The position numbers and the translations under genes were made by a program. A stretch of DNA of 64,000 nucleotides from Clonostachys chloroleuca (Eukaryota > Ascomycota > Sordariomycetes > Hypocreales > Bionectriaceae). The notes below the pieces were generated by a model that worked only from the letters and a program-made list of their open reading frames with translations, had not been told where the DNA came from and ran no database searches. Each line of letters begins with the position of its first letter. Position 1 is the stretch's first letter. The stretch spans positions 28,582,001 through 28,646,000 of the forward strand of contig JBANAY010000003.1 of the NCBI GenBank assembly GCA_037952775.1, read 5' to 3'. Of the stretch, positions 10,596 through 21,862 are shown piece after piece.

Positions 10596-12530
10596 ATGAA
10601 ACTCCAGAATTTTCTGGCCTCTGGACTTGGGCTTGTTGGCCTTACTGCAGCCGTCGAACTCTCTGGTTATGAGTATATTGTTGTTGGCTCAGGTGCTGGC
10701 GGTGGTCCACTTGCAGCCCGACTGGCTCTGGCCGGCCACAAGACGCTTCTTATCGAGGCTGGAGATGACCAGGGGGCAAACAACAACTACACTGTTCCTG
10801 CCTACTCGGCTTTGGCTTCAGAAGATGGTAGCATGGCCTGGAACTTCTTTGTGCGCCACTATGCCGATGACGAACGTCAAGCCCGTGATTACAAGACATC
10901 CTACGAGACTGTTGACGGCGGCCTGTATACTGGTCTTGATCCTCCTGAAGGGTCGAAGATGCTAGGAACACTGTACCCGCGGACAGGCACTCTAGGTGGC
11001 TGCACAGCTCACAATGCCCTCATCGCCATCTATCCTTACCGCTCCGATTTTGAATATATCGCACGTCTTACCGGCGACCAGACATGGGATCCCGAAAATA
11101 TGCGCAAATACTTCGTGAAAATGGAAAACCAGCAATATCTCAGCCTACTCTCTCCTGGTCACGGGTACGACGGATGGCTGAGCACCGAGACCGCTCCCCT
11201 CACAATCCCCCTGCAGGATCCTCAGCTTCTCAGTCTGTTCCTTGGTGGTGCTTCTGGCCTCGGCAATCTGACGGATCACGTCTTCAATCTGGCTACGTTA
11301 CTTGCTGGAGATGCAAATGCCGACAGTCCACTGCGAGACAAGAGCCCTGGCTACTACCAAATACCCATCTCGACAGACAAGGCCAGCCGTATTGGCCCTC
11401 GCGAGTTTGTCGTCTCCGTTCGCGATGCCAAGAACTCGGACGGAAGCAAGAAGTATCCTCTTGACGTTCGAATGCAGTGCCACGTCACCAAAGTCGTCTT
11501 TGACGAGTCCGAGGACCCTCCCCGCGCTACTGGCGTCGAATTCCTCGATGGTGCTTACTTGTACGCTGCAAGCCCAAGGTCCAAGAATGCTGGACCAGGT
11601 AAGCCTGGATCGGCGATGGCGTCGAGAGAAGTCATCATCTCTGGGGGAACGTACAACTCACCCCAGATTTTAAAGCTCAGTGGCGTCGGACCGAAGGAGG
11701 AACTGGAGAGATTCGGCATCCCCGTCATTGTCAACCTTCCCGGGGTTGGCACCAATCTACAAGATCACTACGAGGTCGCCGTCCAGGGGCGAACGCCTAA
11801 GGATTTCGCGGCTCTCGATGGATGCACATTTGGATTTGATGGCCTGGAGGACTCGTGTCTTGAGCGTTGGGAGAATCCAGTTTTGGGAGACCATGGTACT
11901 TATGCATCATCTGGATTGGGAGTGACAATGTTTTATCCCTCAACCGCTACAGCTGCCGGCGATTACGACACCTTCATTTTCGGCGGGCCCGTCAATTTCA
12001 GAGGTTACTTTCCCCAATACAGCATTAACGTCACTGCTGAGCACGATTGGTTCACCTGGGCCATCCTGAAAGGACAGCCTCGAAATACCGCTGGCAATGT
12101 CACACTGGCCTCGCCGGATCCCCTCGATGTCCCAGCCATCACATACAATTACTTCGACACTGGCTCTGGTGATTCGTCTGCTGACCTCCAGGCGATCTCC
12201 GAGGCAATTGGACTAGCTCGTGACGCGTTTGACAGGCAGCTTGTACCTATTCGGGAAGAGCTTCCGGGAGAGAACGTTCAGTCGCAAGAGGACATTGAGC
12301 AATACATCAAGGACACCGCTTGGGGTCATCATGCCTCTTCAACTTGTGCCATTGGAACCGACGACGACCCAATGGCGGTTCTCGATTCCAAGTTCCGCGT
12401 GCGTGGGGTCAAGGGACTTCGTGTCGTGGACGCCTCCGTCTACCCAAGGATCCCAGGCACTTTCACTGCGGTGTCTACCTTCATCGCGGCGGAGAAAGCT
12501 GCTGATGATATATTAAACGAACTAGACTAA
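10596..12530 (+). CDS. Secreted GMC-family FAD oxidoreductase
   Basis: Intronless, 644 residues. A signal peptide covers about residues 1-19. The FAD-binding Rossmann motif VVGSGAGGGPLAARLA follows at about 29-44 with IEAGDD closing it. The GMC block SPQILKLSGVG is in mid-protein (second GMC signature; the usual GAxxSP is GTYNSP here). The C-terminal part has AWGHHASSTCAIG, in which the second His of HH is the likely catalytic base at about 579, then LRVVDASVYPRIPGTFT and AEKAADDIL. GMC enzymes oxidise alcohols or sugars at FAD with oxygen or another acceptor; the family includes glucose oxidase, aryl-alcohol oxidase and choline dehydrogenase types, and the sequence alone does not fix the substrate. 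Extracellular location is inferred from the leader. Length is typical of fungal secreted members. Confidence 0.92.
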   Translation: MKLQNFLASGLGLVGLTAAVELSGYEYIVVGSGAGGGPLAARLALAGHKTLLIEAGDDQGANNNYTVPAYSALASEDGSMAWNFFVRHYADDERQARDYKTSYETVDGGLYTGLDPPEGSKMLGTLYPRTGTLGGCTAHNALIAIYPYRSDFEYIARLTGDQTWDPENMRKYFVKMENQQYLSLLSPGHGYDGWLSTETAPLTIPLQDPQLLSLFLGGASGLGNLTDHVFNLATLLAGDANADSPLRDKSPGYYQIPISTDKASRIGPREFVVSVRDAKNSDGSKKYPLDVRMQCHVTKVVFDESEDPPRATGVEFLDGAYLYAASPRSKNAGPGKPGSAMASREVIISGGTYNSPQILKLSGVGPKEELERFGIPVIVNLPGVGTNLQDHYEVAVQGRTPKDFAALDGCTFGFDGLEDSCLERWENPVLGDHGTYASSGLGVTMFYPSTATAAGDYDTFIFGGPVNFRGYFPQYSINVTAEHDWFTWAILKGQPRNTAGNVTLASPDPLDVPAITYNYFDTGSGDSSADLQAISEAIGLARDAFDRQLVPIREELPGENVQSQEDIEQYIKDTAWGHHASSTCAIGTDDDPMAVLDSKFRVRGVKGLRVVDASVYPRIPGTFTAVSTFIAAEKAADDILNELD

Positions 12531-14683
12531 TGTAGAGATACAGATAAATTTAGATCTACAAATTTAACTCCTTGTCAAAATGAAATAAGTTAGGAAATTG
12601 GTGCACCTTGTGAAAAGTCACAAATGCAATAGCAATATCTCTGTTAAGTTTGTGGCGAAATCGCAGCTAGAAAGAGAGAACACGTCCCCCCTGTGCGAGA
12701 GCCATTTAGGACCCCACGGAGAAGCGCCAAGTGGTATATAAGACTGTAGGTCGTTCCTGTGACATCTGTAGGGTTGTTAGGATTATAATAACATTTATAT
12801 AACCCTCACAGCAGCGAAAGAGCAAGGCACAGGTTTTAGCAAAACAAGGATCCTTCTCTGGAAGCTTGTAGGGCAATGTGTCCAATGCTCCTGTGGGTTG
12901 GGGGTTACAAGGATAATAAGCAAATAGGCGGACCATGAAGAAAAGGCGAAATAACAAACGGGCCACAAGTCCCTCTTGAGGTTTGTGGTCATAATACCAG
13001 TCACGCGTATAAATGCTCCTACCCTAAAAACATTAGAAAGCTGTATTCAACTCATCTGAAACGTGACAGACAAGGCAAAGTTGGCCGGTCGTCTGTACTG
13101 CTGTCTTAGCCCCTGCAGCTTGTATTGGAATATAGGCTCTGCAATTCGCAGGTCAAAAGCTACAAACATACCTGTTCTATTAACAAAGGGAAGGCTTGAC
13201 ACCACTCCCATCTTTCTATCCTAGAATTCAAAATGGTGATTTCTCCTTGCTTGGCAGGAACTTAGAGCACCTGATCGGATCTTCCGTAAACTATTGATTT
13301 TTTACCATTTATTTCCAGTGCAATTCCCCACGATTGCAAGCTCTTGGTAAGAGATGCAGTGTGCTATAGGGTAGCTCACTCAGAGGTCGCATGCATCGCC
13401 ATGTTGAGCACACACGGTCCTGACAACGACAGCCAAGTCTCTTGAAACTAGATTCTTAGTCACTTCAGAGAGCAAAAGAGTGACTTCAGTGGGCAATTAC
13501 AAGAATGAGCAGAAAATTTGCCCACGGTAGATAGTCTCCCAGCTAGTCACGCTGTACACTAACACTCTCCGGTATCGCTTGCAAGCACGAGACTTATAAC
13601 AAGAAACAGCCTTGGGAGCTGTGACCATGCATCAGCAGGCCAGAGATATCAATCAGAATGAGGATCGATGCCGTCTCCACCCCACCGATGCGAGCCAAGA
13701 TATGATGCCGGTAAAGGCGGCAGCGGAGCTTTCCGTAAGCTGCCGTGATGTTAACCCACCCTGAATTGCATGCAGGCCCAAGTGCTGTTTGAAAACCATA
13801 TTCAAGGGTGCTGGAACGGCGCGGACGCGGACCCGTGATATTACGTAGGACGACCCCGAGACTTGGTTCTAGTGGCTAGTTACAGCACGCCACTAATTTG
13901 ACCAAGGAGAAGGTTTTTCTTGGTGCAGTAGCTGGTATTGTCTTTATTTTCTTCTAACGCGGCGATGTTTTGACGACTACCCTGATGGCCTTGGGAATAT
14001 GTTTGGATAGAACCGTGATGGGGTTGCAATGCATCTGTCTCTGCCTCACATGCTTGCATTCTGCAGAAGGGATCGAACCAGGGGATCCGGGGCAAGGGTG
14101 CTTGAGGCCCATCGCCAGGCCTGGCTCTGCCTGAACGCATTGATCGGCGCTGTCTGTCATGAACTCGATTTCCCCTCTGCGGGCCCTCGCGATCCATGTG
14201 CTAGAGGCTAGAGAACGTCTCCGGCAGAGTGTTCCTAGACGGAAACGGCATCGTAGCACGAGACTCACGCCTGCCACAACCAGAGTACGTGTCGTCCTTG
14301 ATTGATTAGCGGAAAACTGGGCACAGAAGATTGATGAGAAGAGGAACTGCGGGTCTCCCGTGTCAGAAAGTGCCTCAGAGCTACGGCCATAACCACATCC
14401 GGCTTAAATTCCTCGTGGCCGGTGTGGATGACCCTGGGCGATTTCGATATTTGATCGGACGCCGGATCTCCAGAAGCCCGCATACCGAAGCGCAGATTTT
14501 GTCCCAGCCATTCACCCCTGTCGCCGAATGGTTTTGGATGGATCCCTCGCCCAGTCTCGGCTCGTGCGATGCCAGCGCTGGTCACATTGTCACGCTTTCT
14601 CACAGACTAGTCGACGCCTCAGGTGCCGGTACCCTTGGCTGATGAAGGGTTTGCATCGAGTGGAGTTTTTGTGAAAGAGAATC
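12531..14683. other. Intergenic region of 2.2 kb, no supported gene
   Basis: No family motif appears in any frame. Overlapping open frames at 13880-14642 on both strands look like chance openings in GC-rich DNA. The right-hand end is the distal promoter of the siderophore permease gene. Confidence 0.55.
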
Positions 14684-14692
14684 TTATCAGAT
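14684..14692 (-). promoter_or_regulatory. Candidate GATA-type iron-repressor site (SreA-like)
   Basis: The minus strand reads ATCTGATAA, an exact match to the ATCWGATAA consensus known for fungal siderophore GATA repressors (SreA, Urbs1, SRE). It sits about 310 bp before the start codon of the siderophore permease. Match and position are seen directly; the regulatory role is inferred from the known biology of this gene class. Confidence 0.6.
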
Positions 14693-14888
14693 GGCATGAT
14701 TAGATTTGGCAACTTTGGGTGGCCTGATCACTTTGGACGAATGATCCGTGCCGTTCCATATCCACCCGCTGGGCTGGGATTTTCTTCAGCCCGGCACTAG
14801 GCAATTTAGCTGGGAGTTGCTAGCGGTTACCGGCTTGCCTGTGTCGCGTTCTGTGGCCTGGGCCTGGTTTGTTCGCGATTTGACTGTT

Positions 14889-14896
14889 TATAAAAG
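14889..14896 (+). promoter_or_regulatory. TATA box of the siderophore permease gene
   Basis: TATAAAAG lies 107 bp before the start codon at 15003 and is followed by a C/T-rich tract (about 14903-14940), a common pattern at strong fungal promoters. Confidence 0.5.
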
Positions 14897-15002
14897 GAGG
14901 TTATCCCCTCCCCCCTCGTGTATCAGCCTTCCCCCCTTTTGGCATCGCATAGATCGGCTTCATCACCATTTTCATCGCTCAGAGGAGCCACTCACATTGA
15001 CG

Positions 15003-16841
15003 ATGGCCGAAAAGAGCATTACTCCTGCCGTCGAGGCCCAGCCTCATGATGTAGAGGGGCTTGAGAAGCCGGCCGCAGAGGAGCTCCAGCAGGGTGTGCG
15101 CATGGCTGAAGCCGTCACACTGTCATGGACCAGGACATCGCTCATCATTGTCTACGCCTGGTAAGTAGTCTACGCGACCGAGAGCAGAATCAGCGCATTC
15201 CGTAAATTAACAATTCGATCCAGCATGTGGATGACGTACTTTGTGCGCGCTCTCCAGTCTAGTTTGACCATGAACCTCTCGCCATATATCACGAGTTCAT
15301 TCCAGGGCCACTCTTTGCTCACCGTCATCAGCACGGTGGTAAGCATCATGAGTGCTGCAACCACCATGCCGGTTGCCAAGATCCTCAACCTGTGGGATCG
15401 TACCGTTGCCTTCAGCTTCATGCTGACCCTCTCAGTTATTGGCCTTATCCTCAATGCTGCGTGCAACGACATTGCCACATACTGCGCTGCTCAAGTATTT
15501 TACAATGTCGGATCTGCTGGATTGATCTTCTCAGTCGACGTCCTTACAGCCGATACCTCGACTCTCCGAAACAGAGGTTTGGCGTTCGCATTCACTTCGT
15601 CTCCATACATCATCACCGCATTCGCAGGATCCCCTCTCTCCGAGCGGTTCCACGAGTCTGACTGGAGATGGGCCTATGGAACCATTACTATTCTCCTGCC
15701 GCTCGTGACCCTTCCTATTATCCTCACCTGGTCACTTGCAAGGAAGAAGGCGCTTCAGAACCACGTCGTTGAGAAGGATTCCGTGCAGCGAACACTTCCC
15801 GAGGCCATTAAATACTACCTGATCGAATTTGACGGTAAGAGAATCCATCGCACCAACCCTTTGCATTATTAAACAGGATAGACAAGTGACTGACTATTTG
15901 ATCTCAATACAGCTGTTGGCATTTTCCTTCTGATCGCAGGTTTCTGCCTCCTGCTTCTTCCCATGACCTTGGCTACCTCGCAACCCGAGAGCTGGCGTAC
16001 AGACTACATCATTGCCATGATTGTCCTCGGTGGCGTGCTGGTCATCGCATTTGCGCTCTACGAGAAGTTCCTCTCGCCAAAGCCGTTCATCCCTTGGCAT
16101 CTCTTGGCCAACCGAACCGTCATGGGCGCCTGCTTGGTCGATCTGATCTACCAGATCGGCTACTACTGCTGGGCCATGTACTTCACGTCGTACCTGCGAG
16201 TCGTCTTTGACGTCTCGATCACCGAGGCTGGTTACATCGCCTCCATCTTCGACTTCGTCTCTCCTATCTGCCTTATCCTGGCGGGTTACCTCATGCGCGT
16301 CACCCAGCGCTTCAGATGGCTTCTCCTCGTTGCCGTGCCTCTGTATGTTCTCTTTGCCGGATTGATGATCTACTTCCGAACCCCCGGCCGTGGAGTGGGC
16401 TTCATCGTCATGTGCGAAGTGTTCATCGGAATTGCCGGCGGTGTTATGATCCTCTGTCAGCAGATTGCTGTCATGGCCGCCTCCAAGCACGAGGACTACG
16501 CTGCTATGCTCGCCCTTCTCGGTCTCTTCGGCAACATTGGTGGCGCCATTGGAAACAGTGTTTCTGGTGCTGTCTGGACCAACACACTCCCTCAGAAGCT
16601 TGCGGAGTACCTCCCAGTGGACGATCTTCCCAACCTGGATGCGATCTACGAAGACCTTGAAGTGCAGATGAGCTATGCTGTTGGCACACCTACCAGAGAT
16701 GCCATCATTGCCGCGTACGTGGACGCTCAGAGGAACATGTTGATTGCTGGAACATCCATCATGGTTTTGGCTTTGGCCTTTGTGTTCTTGATTAAGAATA
16801 TCAAGCTGACAGATACCCGATCCCTGGGCATGGTCTTCTAA
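15003..16841 (+). CDS. Siderophore-iron transporter, MFS superfamily (Mir/Sit/ARN type)
   Basis: Three exons, 15003-15160, 15224-15834 and 15913-16841, giving 565 residues. The first 40 residues are a polar cytosolic leader; then 12-14 membrane segments follow. Family-like stretches include YFVRALQSSLTMNLSPYITSS in the first segment region, SVDVLTADTSTLRNRGLAFAF (cytosolic loop with the RG-LAF motif) split over segments, and FIGIAGGVMILCQQIAVMAA near the C-terminal half, where siderophore permeases carry GGG/QQ-type residues. The product would import ferric siderophores across the plasma membrane by proton symport. Start choice: ATG at 15003 follows the TATA box and pyrimidine tract; the frame extends further upstream without an ATG. 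A GATA-type iron-repressor site lies upstream, consistent with induction by iron starvation. No siderophore synthetase is present in this window. Confidence 0.88.
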
Positions 16842-17163
16842 GCTGTTGGGTTACAGCAATGCCCATGCTTATTGGCAGCCATCACATCATCATAAACTCA
16901 AAACTGGAACAATTGAAGAAGCAGATTATATTAATATTGATACCACTCAATTTAAGATAAAGTACTGAATACCTGAAAAGTTCCCTAACGCCTGTGAGTT
17001 ATTCCATGCCAAGGCTTGAATCCATATATGGATCAGTTGATTTTTTTGATACTCAATGATGACGAAGTAACCGATTGATGAATATGAAGTTTTCTATCAT
17101 ACTTGAAAATTCATGCACCCATATGAGCTTTTATTGTTTCCATTCCCTAAAAACCGAACACAA
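16842..17163. other. Convergent 3' intergenic region
   Basis: AT-rich spacer between two genes that converge here. It should hold both polyadenylation regions; nothing else is visible. Confidence 0.5.
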
Positions 17164-18474
17164 TTATACTTTTACTTTTAATTTCAACCCCACTCGGCAA
17201 GTTCTTAGAGCCACCGCGAGGAGCGTCGCCACCAGCACAGAGGACCCGGCAAACATTTGGGCATAGAGATAGTTCCCATCATGTCTTGTGATAAGCTGCC
17301 CACTGATAAAGGGTCCCGTCAAGGTGGCAATACTGACAAAGCTGAATATCATCCCTACCCTGGTCCCGGTCTTGTCGGGGTGAGGAGTCATGGTCGTCGC
17401 CAAGGCGGGGTATACTGCTTGTAAAGCGGCCGCAGCGATGCCGTACAGGATAGCGAAGACATAAAGGCTGGTCTCGGTGTGGATGGCAGACCAGCAGTAA
17501 ATCAAGATGGCAGCTGAAAGATTGAGAGAGATCAGGATGTTAAGAGGGCCAGCCAACTTGTCGGCCAGGAAGTTGGGGAGGATACGGCCGACAATTCCAC
17601 AGCCATTTAGCACCATGACTAAATTTATTGGCTGGCTGATTCCGATGATGTCGCGGGCGAATGTTCCCATGAAGAAGAAGGCAAAGTATAGACCCCAGAA
17701 CGAAGTGAATTGGCTCAGCGCAAACAAGACGAACTGAGGCTCCTTGAAAGCATCAGTGTCGATGAATTGCCCTTCGCGTCGAGGTGGTAATCTCGGAGCA
17801 AACCATATGACGCATGGAATGTATGTCGCCAGCATTAGAAATCCCATGATGCGCATTGTCCATGGATATCCGCCGACGCTATCGTTGTTGACCAGCTTAT
17901 CGATGAGCGTTGGGTATATCAGACCCCCGGTACCACCACCTGCCGCAGCCAAACCAACAGCGAAGGCCCGGTTCTGCTTGAAGTACGACGCCATGACGGT
18001 CAAAGAAGGCACAAAGGCGAATCCATTTCCCAGTCCTACGCAAAGAGCTTGAGATAGGAATATCTGCCAGTACTTGGAGGTGAGAGAGGCTAGAAAAATA
18101 CCAAGCACTTGTAGCAAGACACCGAGCGTGAAAATTATTCGAAAATAGCCAGCATCCGTGATACGGCCAGCGACAACGCCGACTAGAAAGAGAAGGCATA
18201 CTTGAACACTCCCGATCCAAGAAATAGTCGATTGTGACTCGGGTAGATGTTCTGTATAGTACTCCTGGAAGACTCCGTAGCCATTTGCGACTCCCCAGGT
18301 ATTCATGAAGACAATGTGCATCAAGAGAACTTGGACCCAGGCACGTAAACCTCCATCGGGAACGGCATTTGGGACTGTTGCGCTGTTCTCTGGAAACTCC
18401 TGGCTACTTTCGAGATCTGTAGTGGCCTTCTCGGTCTCTGGGTCAGACCGAAAGAGCCGAGGGCCGTGAACCAT
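17164..18474 (-). CDS. MFS transporter, monocarboxylate-porter (MCH) type
   Basis: Intronless, 436 residues from the ATG at 18474; the frame runs 19 codons further upstream but without an ATG. After a polar leader, the family block VPDGGLRAWVQVL opens the first membrane segment, followed by NTWGVANGYGVFQEYY, GRITDAGYFR (loop 2-3), GLGNGFAFVPSLTVMASYF and the glycine-rich AAAGGGTGGLIYP. The second half has FGIVGR-like GCGIVGRILPNFLADK. About twelve hydrophobic segments are present. Fungal MCH-type porters often move small metabolites, and few have known substrates. It is divergent from the Zn2Cys6 regulator at 18997, a common transporter/regulator pairing, so that protein may control it (inference). 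Confidence 0.88.
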   Translation of the reverse strand: MVHGPRLFRSDPETEKATTDLESSQEFPENSATVPNAVPDGGLRAWVQVLLMHIVFMNTWGVANGYGVFQEYYTEHLPESQSTISWIGSVQVCLLFLVGVVAGRITDAGYFRIIFTLGVLLQVLGIFLASLTSKYWQIFLSQALCVGLGNGFAFVPSLTVMASYFKQNRAFAVGLAAAGGGTGGLIYPTLIDKLVNNDSVGGYPWTMRIMGFLMLATYIPCVIWFAPRLPPRREGQFIDTDAFKEPQFVLFALSQFTSFWGLYFAFFFMGTFARDIIGISQPINLVMVLNGCGIVGRILPNFLADKLAGPLNILISLNLSAAILIYCWSAIHTETSLYVFAILYGIAAAALQAVYPALATTMTPHPDKTGTRVGMIFSFVSIATLTGPFISGQLITRHDGNYLYAQMFAGSSVLVATLLAVALRTCRVGLKLKVKV

Positions 18475-18996
18475 TTTGGAGATGGGGTTGTGAATCGAGA
18501 GGAGGGTGATAGAGGAGGAAACTGGATTCAATAATAACCGTTATTTTGATACCATATAATGGATGGACATGCTTATGTATACAATGCCTACCTTGAAAGA
18601 GTTAGTTTGGAATGAAGAAACTCTACATTATATGTTTAGACAAGCCGTGATACCCGCTTTTCCCGTGATTTCCGCTCTCTACGTCACAATATTTTCCCGT
18701 TCTTCCCGCTCTACCCGGCCGCTTCTCCCGACCGCCATCGTCTCGTGACGTTGCAGACAGGGCCGTTGCAGCGCACTCGGATCAAAGGCTCAGTCTTGGA
18801 TTGGTCCCTACTGCTAGCCGAACTGACGGTCATTTTACTCGTGCCCGGCCCCCCGCCGTCGTCTGAACTGAGGTTCTCTGACTGCGTACTTCCCCACACT
18901 CTTGGCTCCAAGCTCCAATCTGAATCCTGGGTCCTGGTTGTAATACGCCTGCCGGCTTGAGACGGTCGAGCGTCTTTAAATCTCCTCTAACCAATA
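18475..18996. promoter_or_regulatory. Divergent promoter between MFS transporter and Zn2Cys6 regulator
   Basis: This 522-bp region separates two outward-pointing start codons. It contains TTCCCG/CCCGCT-rich stretches around 18655-18735 and scattered CGG/CCG triplets of the kind Zn2Cys6 dimers read, but no clear symmetric operator that I can define. Confidence 0.4.
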
Positions 18997-20724
18997 ATGT
19001 CTGAGATGGCGTATGTTGCGCAGCACCGGAAACGATCTAAAGTCGCGTGCGAGACATGTCGTGAACTGAAGCGGAAGTGCGACGGCGCCAGTCCTTGTGG
19101 GACCTGTGTACGGTTCGAATACCATTGTTCCTATGCAGAGAGTTCCGCAAGGAGGAAGAGGAAGCATCTGCCACGGGGCGATCATCCCGTCTTTGCCGCT
19201 CCAATCCCGGCCCCAGACTCTGTCTCCGGCCCTCAGGTCACCCCTCGCAACTCCGCCGCCTCGGCGCCGTCCACGACATCCGCCTCCTGCTCACCACATA
19301 ACAACCTGCTGACCGTCGAGGCAAACTCGGGAGCTGCCTTCGTCCGCAAGCTGGCACTCGGGATCGACCCCAAGAATGCCCCTCGGATGCATCTCTTCGC
19401 CTGGAATGCCTTTTTAGGCGCGCGAGAGGCTACCGGGACTCCGGTCTCACGGCTCATCACCGATATTCTGTCCGAGGCTGACATGGTGGCCCTGTCCAAA
19501 GTCTACTTTGCTGATGTTGATCCCTGTTATAGCTTCATCAAGCGCCAAGAGTTTGAACATCACATGAACGCAAGATGGAGACTCCCTGATAGCGAGCATC
19601 CCTATGATGCGGTTCTCTGTGGCGTAGCCGCTCTGGGGTGCTTGTTTTCACATGTCCAACCCCCTGCAGCAGAGCTTGATCTGATCCAATCAGCAAAAAT
19701 CATTCTTGAACGAGAGATGAACCAAGCGCCTTCCCTTGCGACCATAGCAGCCTGGGTCCTTCGAACAGCCTATCTTAGGATGACGGGTACATCACATTCA
19801 GCATGGATGGCTAGCTGTATAACGATGCACCTAGTAGAGGCTGCGGGCCTACATTGCGAGCCGATAAAAGATTCGGTGCTCCATACTCTCGATGAAAACG
19901 TAGACCCCGAGATCCGGAGAGGTTTAGTTGGTGTTGCTCGTCACCTCAATGTATGGATGTCTTTCGACACAGGGCGCTCAAGGGTTATGATACACAACAT
20001 GACTACTATATTTCCCAGCACCCGGCCGGGCAGCTTTACGCATGAGGTTCTTGGCCTCCTTCCCTACTGCGACATTCTTGACCCTGAAAAGGTGACTGAT
20101 GCCCAAGAGCTTGAGGCCACCCTTTCTAGTGTTCTGGACCGTCTTCACACCGAGCCTCCCTCTGTTTTGGCTCAAACCAATATCATGCTCTGCATATGCC
20201 GCCGACTCAAATCCTTGAACATGGTTCTGCACGGTAAAATTCTGGAACAGGTTCTGGCCCTCGCTCGGAAGGGTGTGCGAGCCGCACAAAGCATGGTAGA
20301 GACTGGGTCGCCCTGGCACCATATGGCCAACATTCCCTTCCAAGTGATCTGTATACTACTTGTGATCGATACAAGCGCATCTATCTCCCAAATCAAGGAG
20401 ACAATGCGTTGTTTACAGGCCATTGTCGCCAAGTACAATACCGAGGCCACCGTCGAGGCATTGCGAACAGCCTCACTACTCATCTTGCTGCATCAGAAAC
20501 GGAAGCAGAAATGTGCCTCGGAACTACATGAGATCCTAAAAATATACCCTATTAGCGGAGGGTCTGATATGAGGGAGCTCTCTGGGGATTCTCAACCACA
20601 GCCAGAGGAATCGGGCTGGCTGGAAAGCCTTGCGATCGATCTACCGGGTCTGGAGGGTTTTGGAGGGTTGGAGCAGCTGCTGAACGAAGGATTTGCTTGG
20701 GACTTTGGGAATAATGCTCCGTAG
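18997..20724 (+). CDS. Zn2Cys6 fungal transcription factor
   Basis: Intronless, 575 residues. The zinc cluster is at about residues 18-45: CETCRELKRKCDGASPC then GTCVRFEYHC, spacing C-x2-C-x6-C-x6-C-x2-C-x6-C. A basic stretch RRKRKH follows, then a low-complexity Ser/Thr/Pro linker to about residue 105. The rest resembles the fungal middle homology (Fungal_trans) region: the YFADVDPCYSFIKRQEFEHH block and ASCITMHLVEAAGLHCEP are typical. The C-terminus is acidic and Gly/Leu-rich (LEGFGGLEQLLNEGF), plausibly activating. It is nuclear by family. Divergent position suggests that it regulates the neighbouring MFS transporter; no direct evidence. Confidence 0.9.
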   Translation: MSEMAYVAQHRKRSKVACETCRELKRKCDGASPCGTCVRFEYHCSYAESSARRKRKHLPRGDHPVFAAPIPAPDSVSGPQVTPRNSAASAPSTTSASCSPHNNLLTVEANSGAAFVRKLALGIDPKNAPRMHLFAWNAFLGAREATGTPVSRLITDILSEADMVALSKVYFADVDPCYSFIKRQEFEHHMNARWRLPDSEHPYDAVLCGVAALGCLFSHVQPPAAELDLIQSAKIILEREMNQAPSLATIAAWVLRTAYLRMTGTSHSAWMASCITMHLVEAAGLHCEPIKDSVLHTLDENVDPEIRRGLVGVARHLNVWMSFDTGRSRVMIHNMTTIFPSTRPGSFTHEVLGLLPYCDILDPEKVTDAQELEATLSSVLDRLHTEPPSVLAQTNIMLCICRRLKSLNMVLHGKILEQVLALARKGVRAAQSMVETGSPWHHMANIPFQVICILLVIDTSASISQIKETMRCLQAIVAKYNTEATVEALRTASLLILLHQKRKQKCASELHEILKIYPISGGSDMRELSGDSQPQPEESGWLESLAIDLPGLEGFGGLEQLLNEGFAWDFGNNAP

Positions 20725-21862
20725 CGCAAAATGCATTTGCGTCATATGATTACTGAATTAATGGATAACCCACCTTCGCATTCAATGAGATTACACGACG
20801 TGGTGGCATTGCTGCATCGAGTCGGCTGACCAGGTGACATCCTTTGGCCTAACTTGTACTGGCATCATGAAGCTGGACTGCGGCAACTCTAGGGCTGAAC
20901 TTAAATGTCTTACATGAATGCATATCATATCAGCCGTTACGTAAATAGCCTCAAGAATCTTACACGTCTAGAATGTGATAGACCCATTGGTGGCCTATTC
21001 TCAGTCTACCCGTGGCAGTGCCTCTTTGTTGTCCCAAAAGGAACACCGCCAGCATGCTTCAAAGGCCTATGATGATCTTCGAAGAGCTTGGTTCTTGTTG
21101 ATTACTAGGATACATGCATAGGCTTCAATTATTTTCCTTCATTTTTCGAATCTACAGGGAAAGAGTGAAGTGAGTTGTTTGATATCTGGCATGTCAGTGA
21201 ACTTAGGAGGGATGACCAACGCCTCATATCCAAAAGCAGCGTAAATGAGGGGAAAACGCCATAAATTCAGTAGAAGCTGCCACCATGTGAACTATTTGCA
21301 TTTTGCGCTTATTCAAGTTCGTGTTAGAGGCATGGCGTCGTTAGACTCCCATTTTCCATTGTTATTATTGGCTAGCCTGAGGAGCTGAGCATCCCTCACT
21401 GAAGGCGTTGTCATCCTGCGCCTCGACAAGCTGACCTTAGACATAACTGCTTCGATTGATTCTCCTCTCTAATTCGTCTTAGGGCGTCATCTGGAATGGC
21501 CAAGAATAGAAACACGAGACATCACCAGTTGTAACCCAGGCATCAATGATCGATTCTCGTTGCCCGCCGAGAACTTCGCCTCAGCTTGGAAGCTAGTGAC
21601 TCGGCTTGCATTGATGCTATTCAGCCATGTATGCGGCTGACAGCGGTGGAAAATAATGTCCAGAATTGGATATTTTGATAGAGGATGGCATCTTCCTCAC
21701 CCGGAAATCGATTATAAAAGCCTGATGCCTCCCAGGCTTCAACAGAGACTCCAATCACCTCAATACCTAGCAACGACATCAACTGGATACATTCTCGCAG
21801 ATTCCCTTCTCAAGCTTTCGTTTCAGAATCTCTATCAATTTAAGCTTTAGACGCTGTGCACC
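20725..21862. other. Intergenic region, 1.1 kb
   Basis: No supported gene. The right end is the promoter of the But2-type secreted protein and carries its TATA box. Confidence 0.5.
21713..21720 (+). promoter_or_regulatory. TATA box of the But2-domain gene
   Basis: TATAAAAG lies 143 bp before the ATG at 21863. The leader after it contains CAA-rich and C/T-rich words typical of highly expressed secreted proteins. Confidence 0.5.

Noticed and set aside
14030..14145. Possible tRNA on the minus strand with a GGTTCGATCC B-box
   Set aside because: The bases flanking the T-loop (CCTGG and CCTTC) do not pair and no matching acceptor or D-arm is found.
13880..14642. Several GC-rich open frames on both strands
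   Set aside because: Mutually overlapping with Arg/Pro/Ser-rich composition typical of non-coding frames.
14748..15002. Upstream extension of the siderophore permease frame
   Set aside because: It begins without ATG, covers the TATA box and pyrimidine tract and is not hydrophobic; the ATG at 15003 fits the family.
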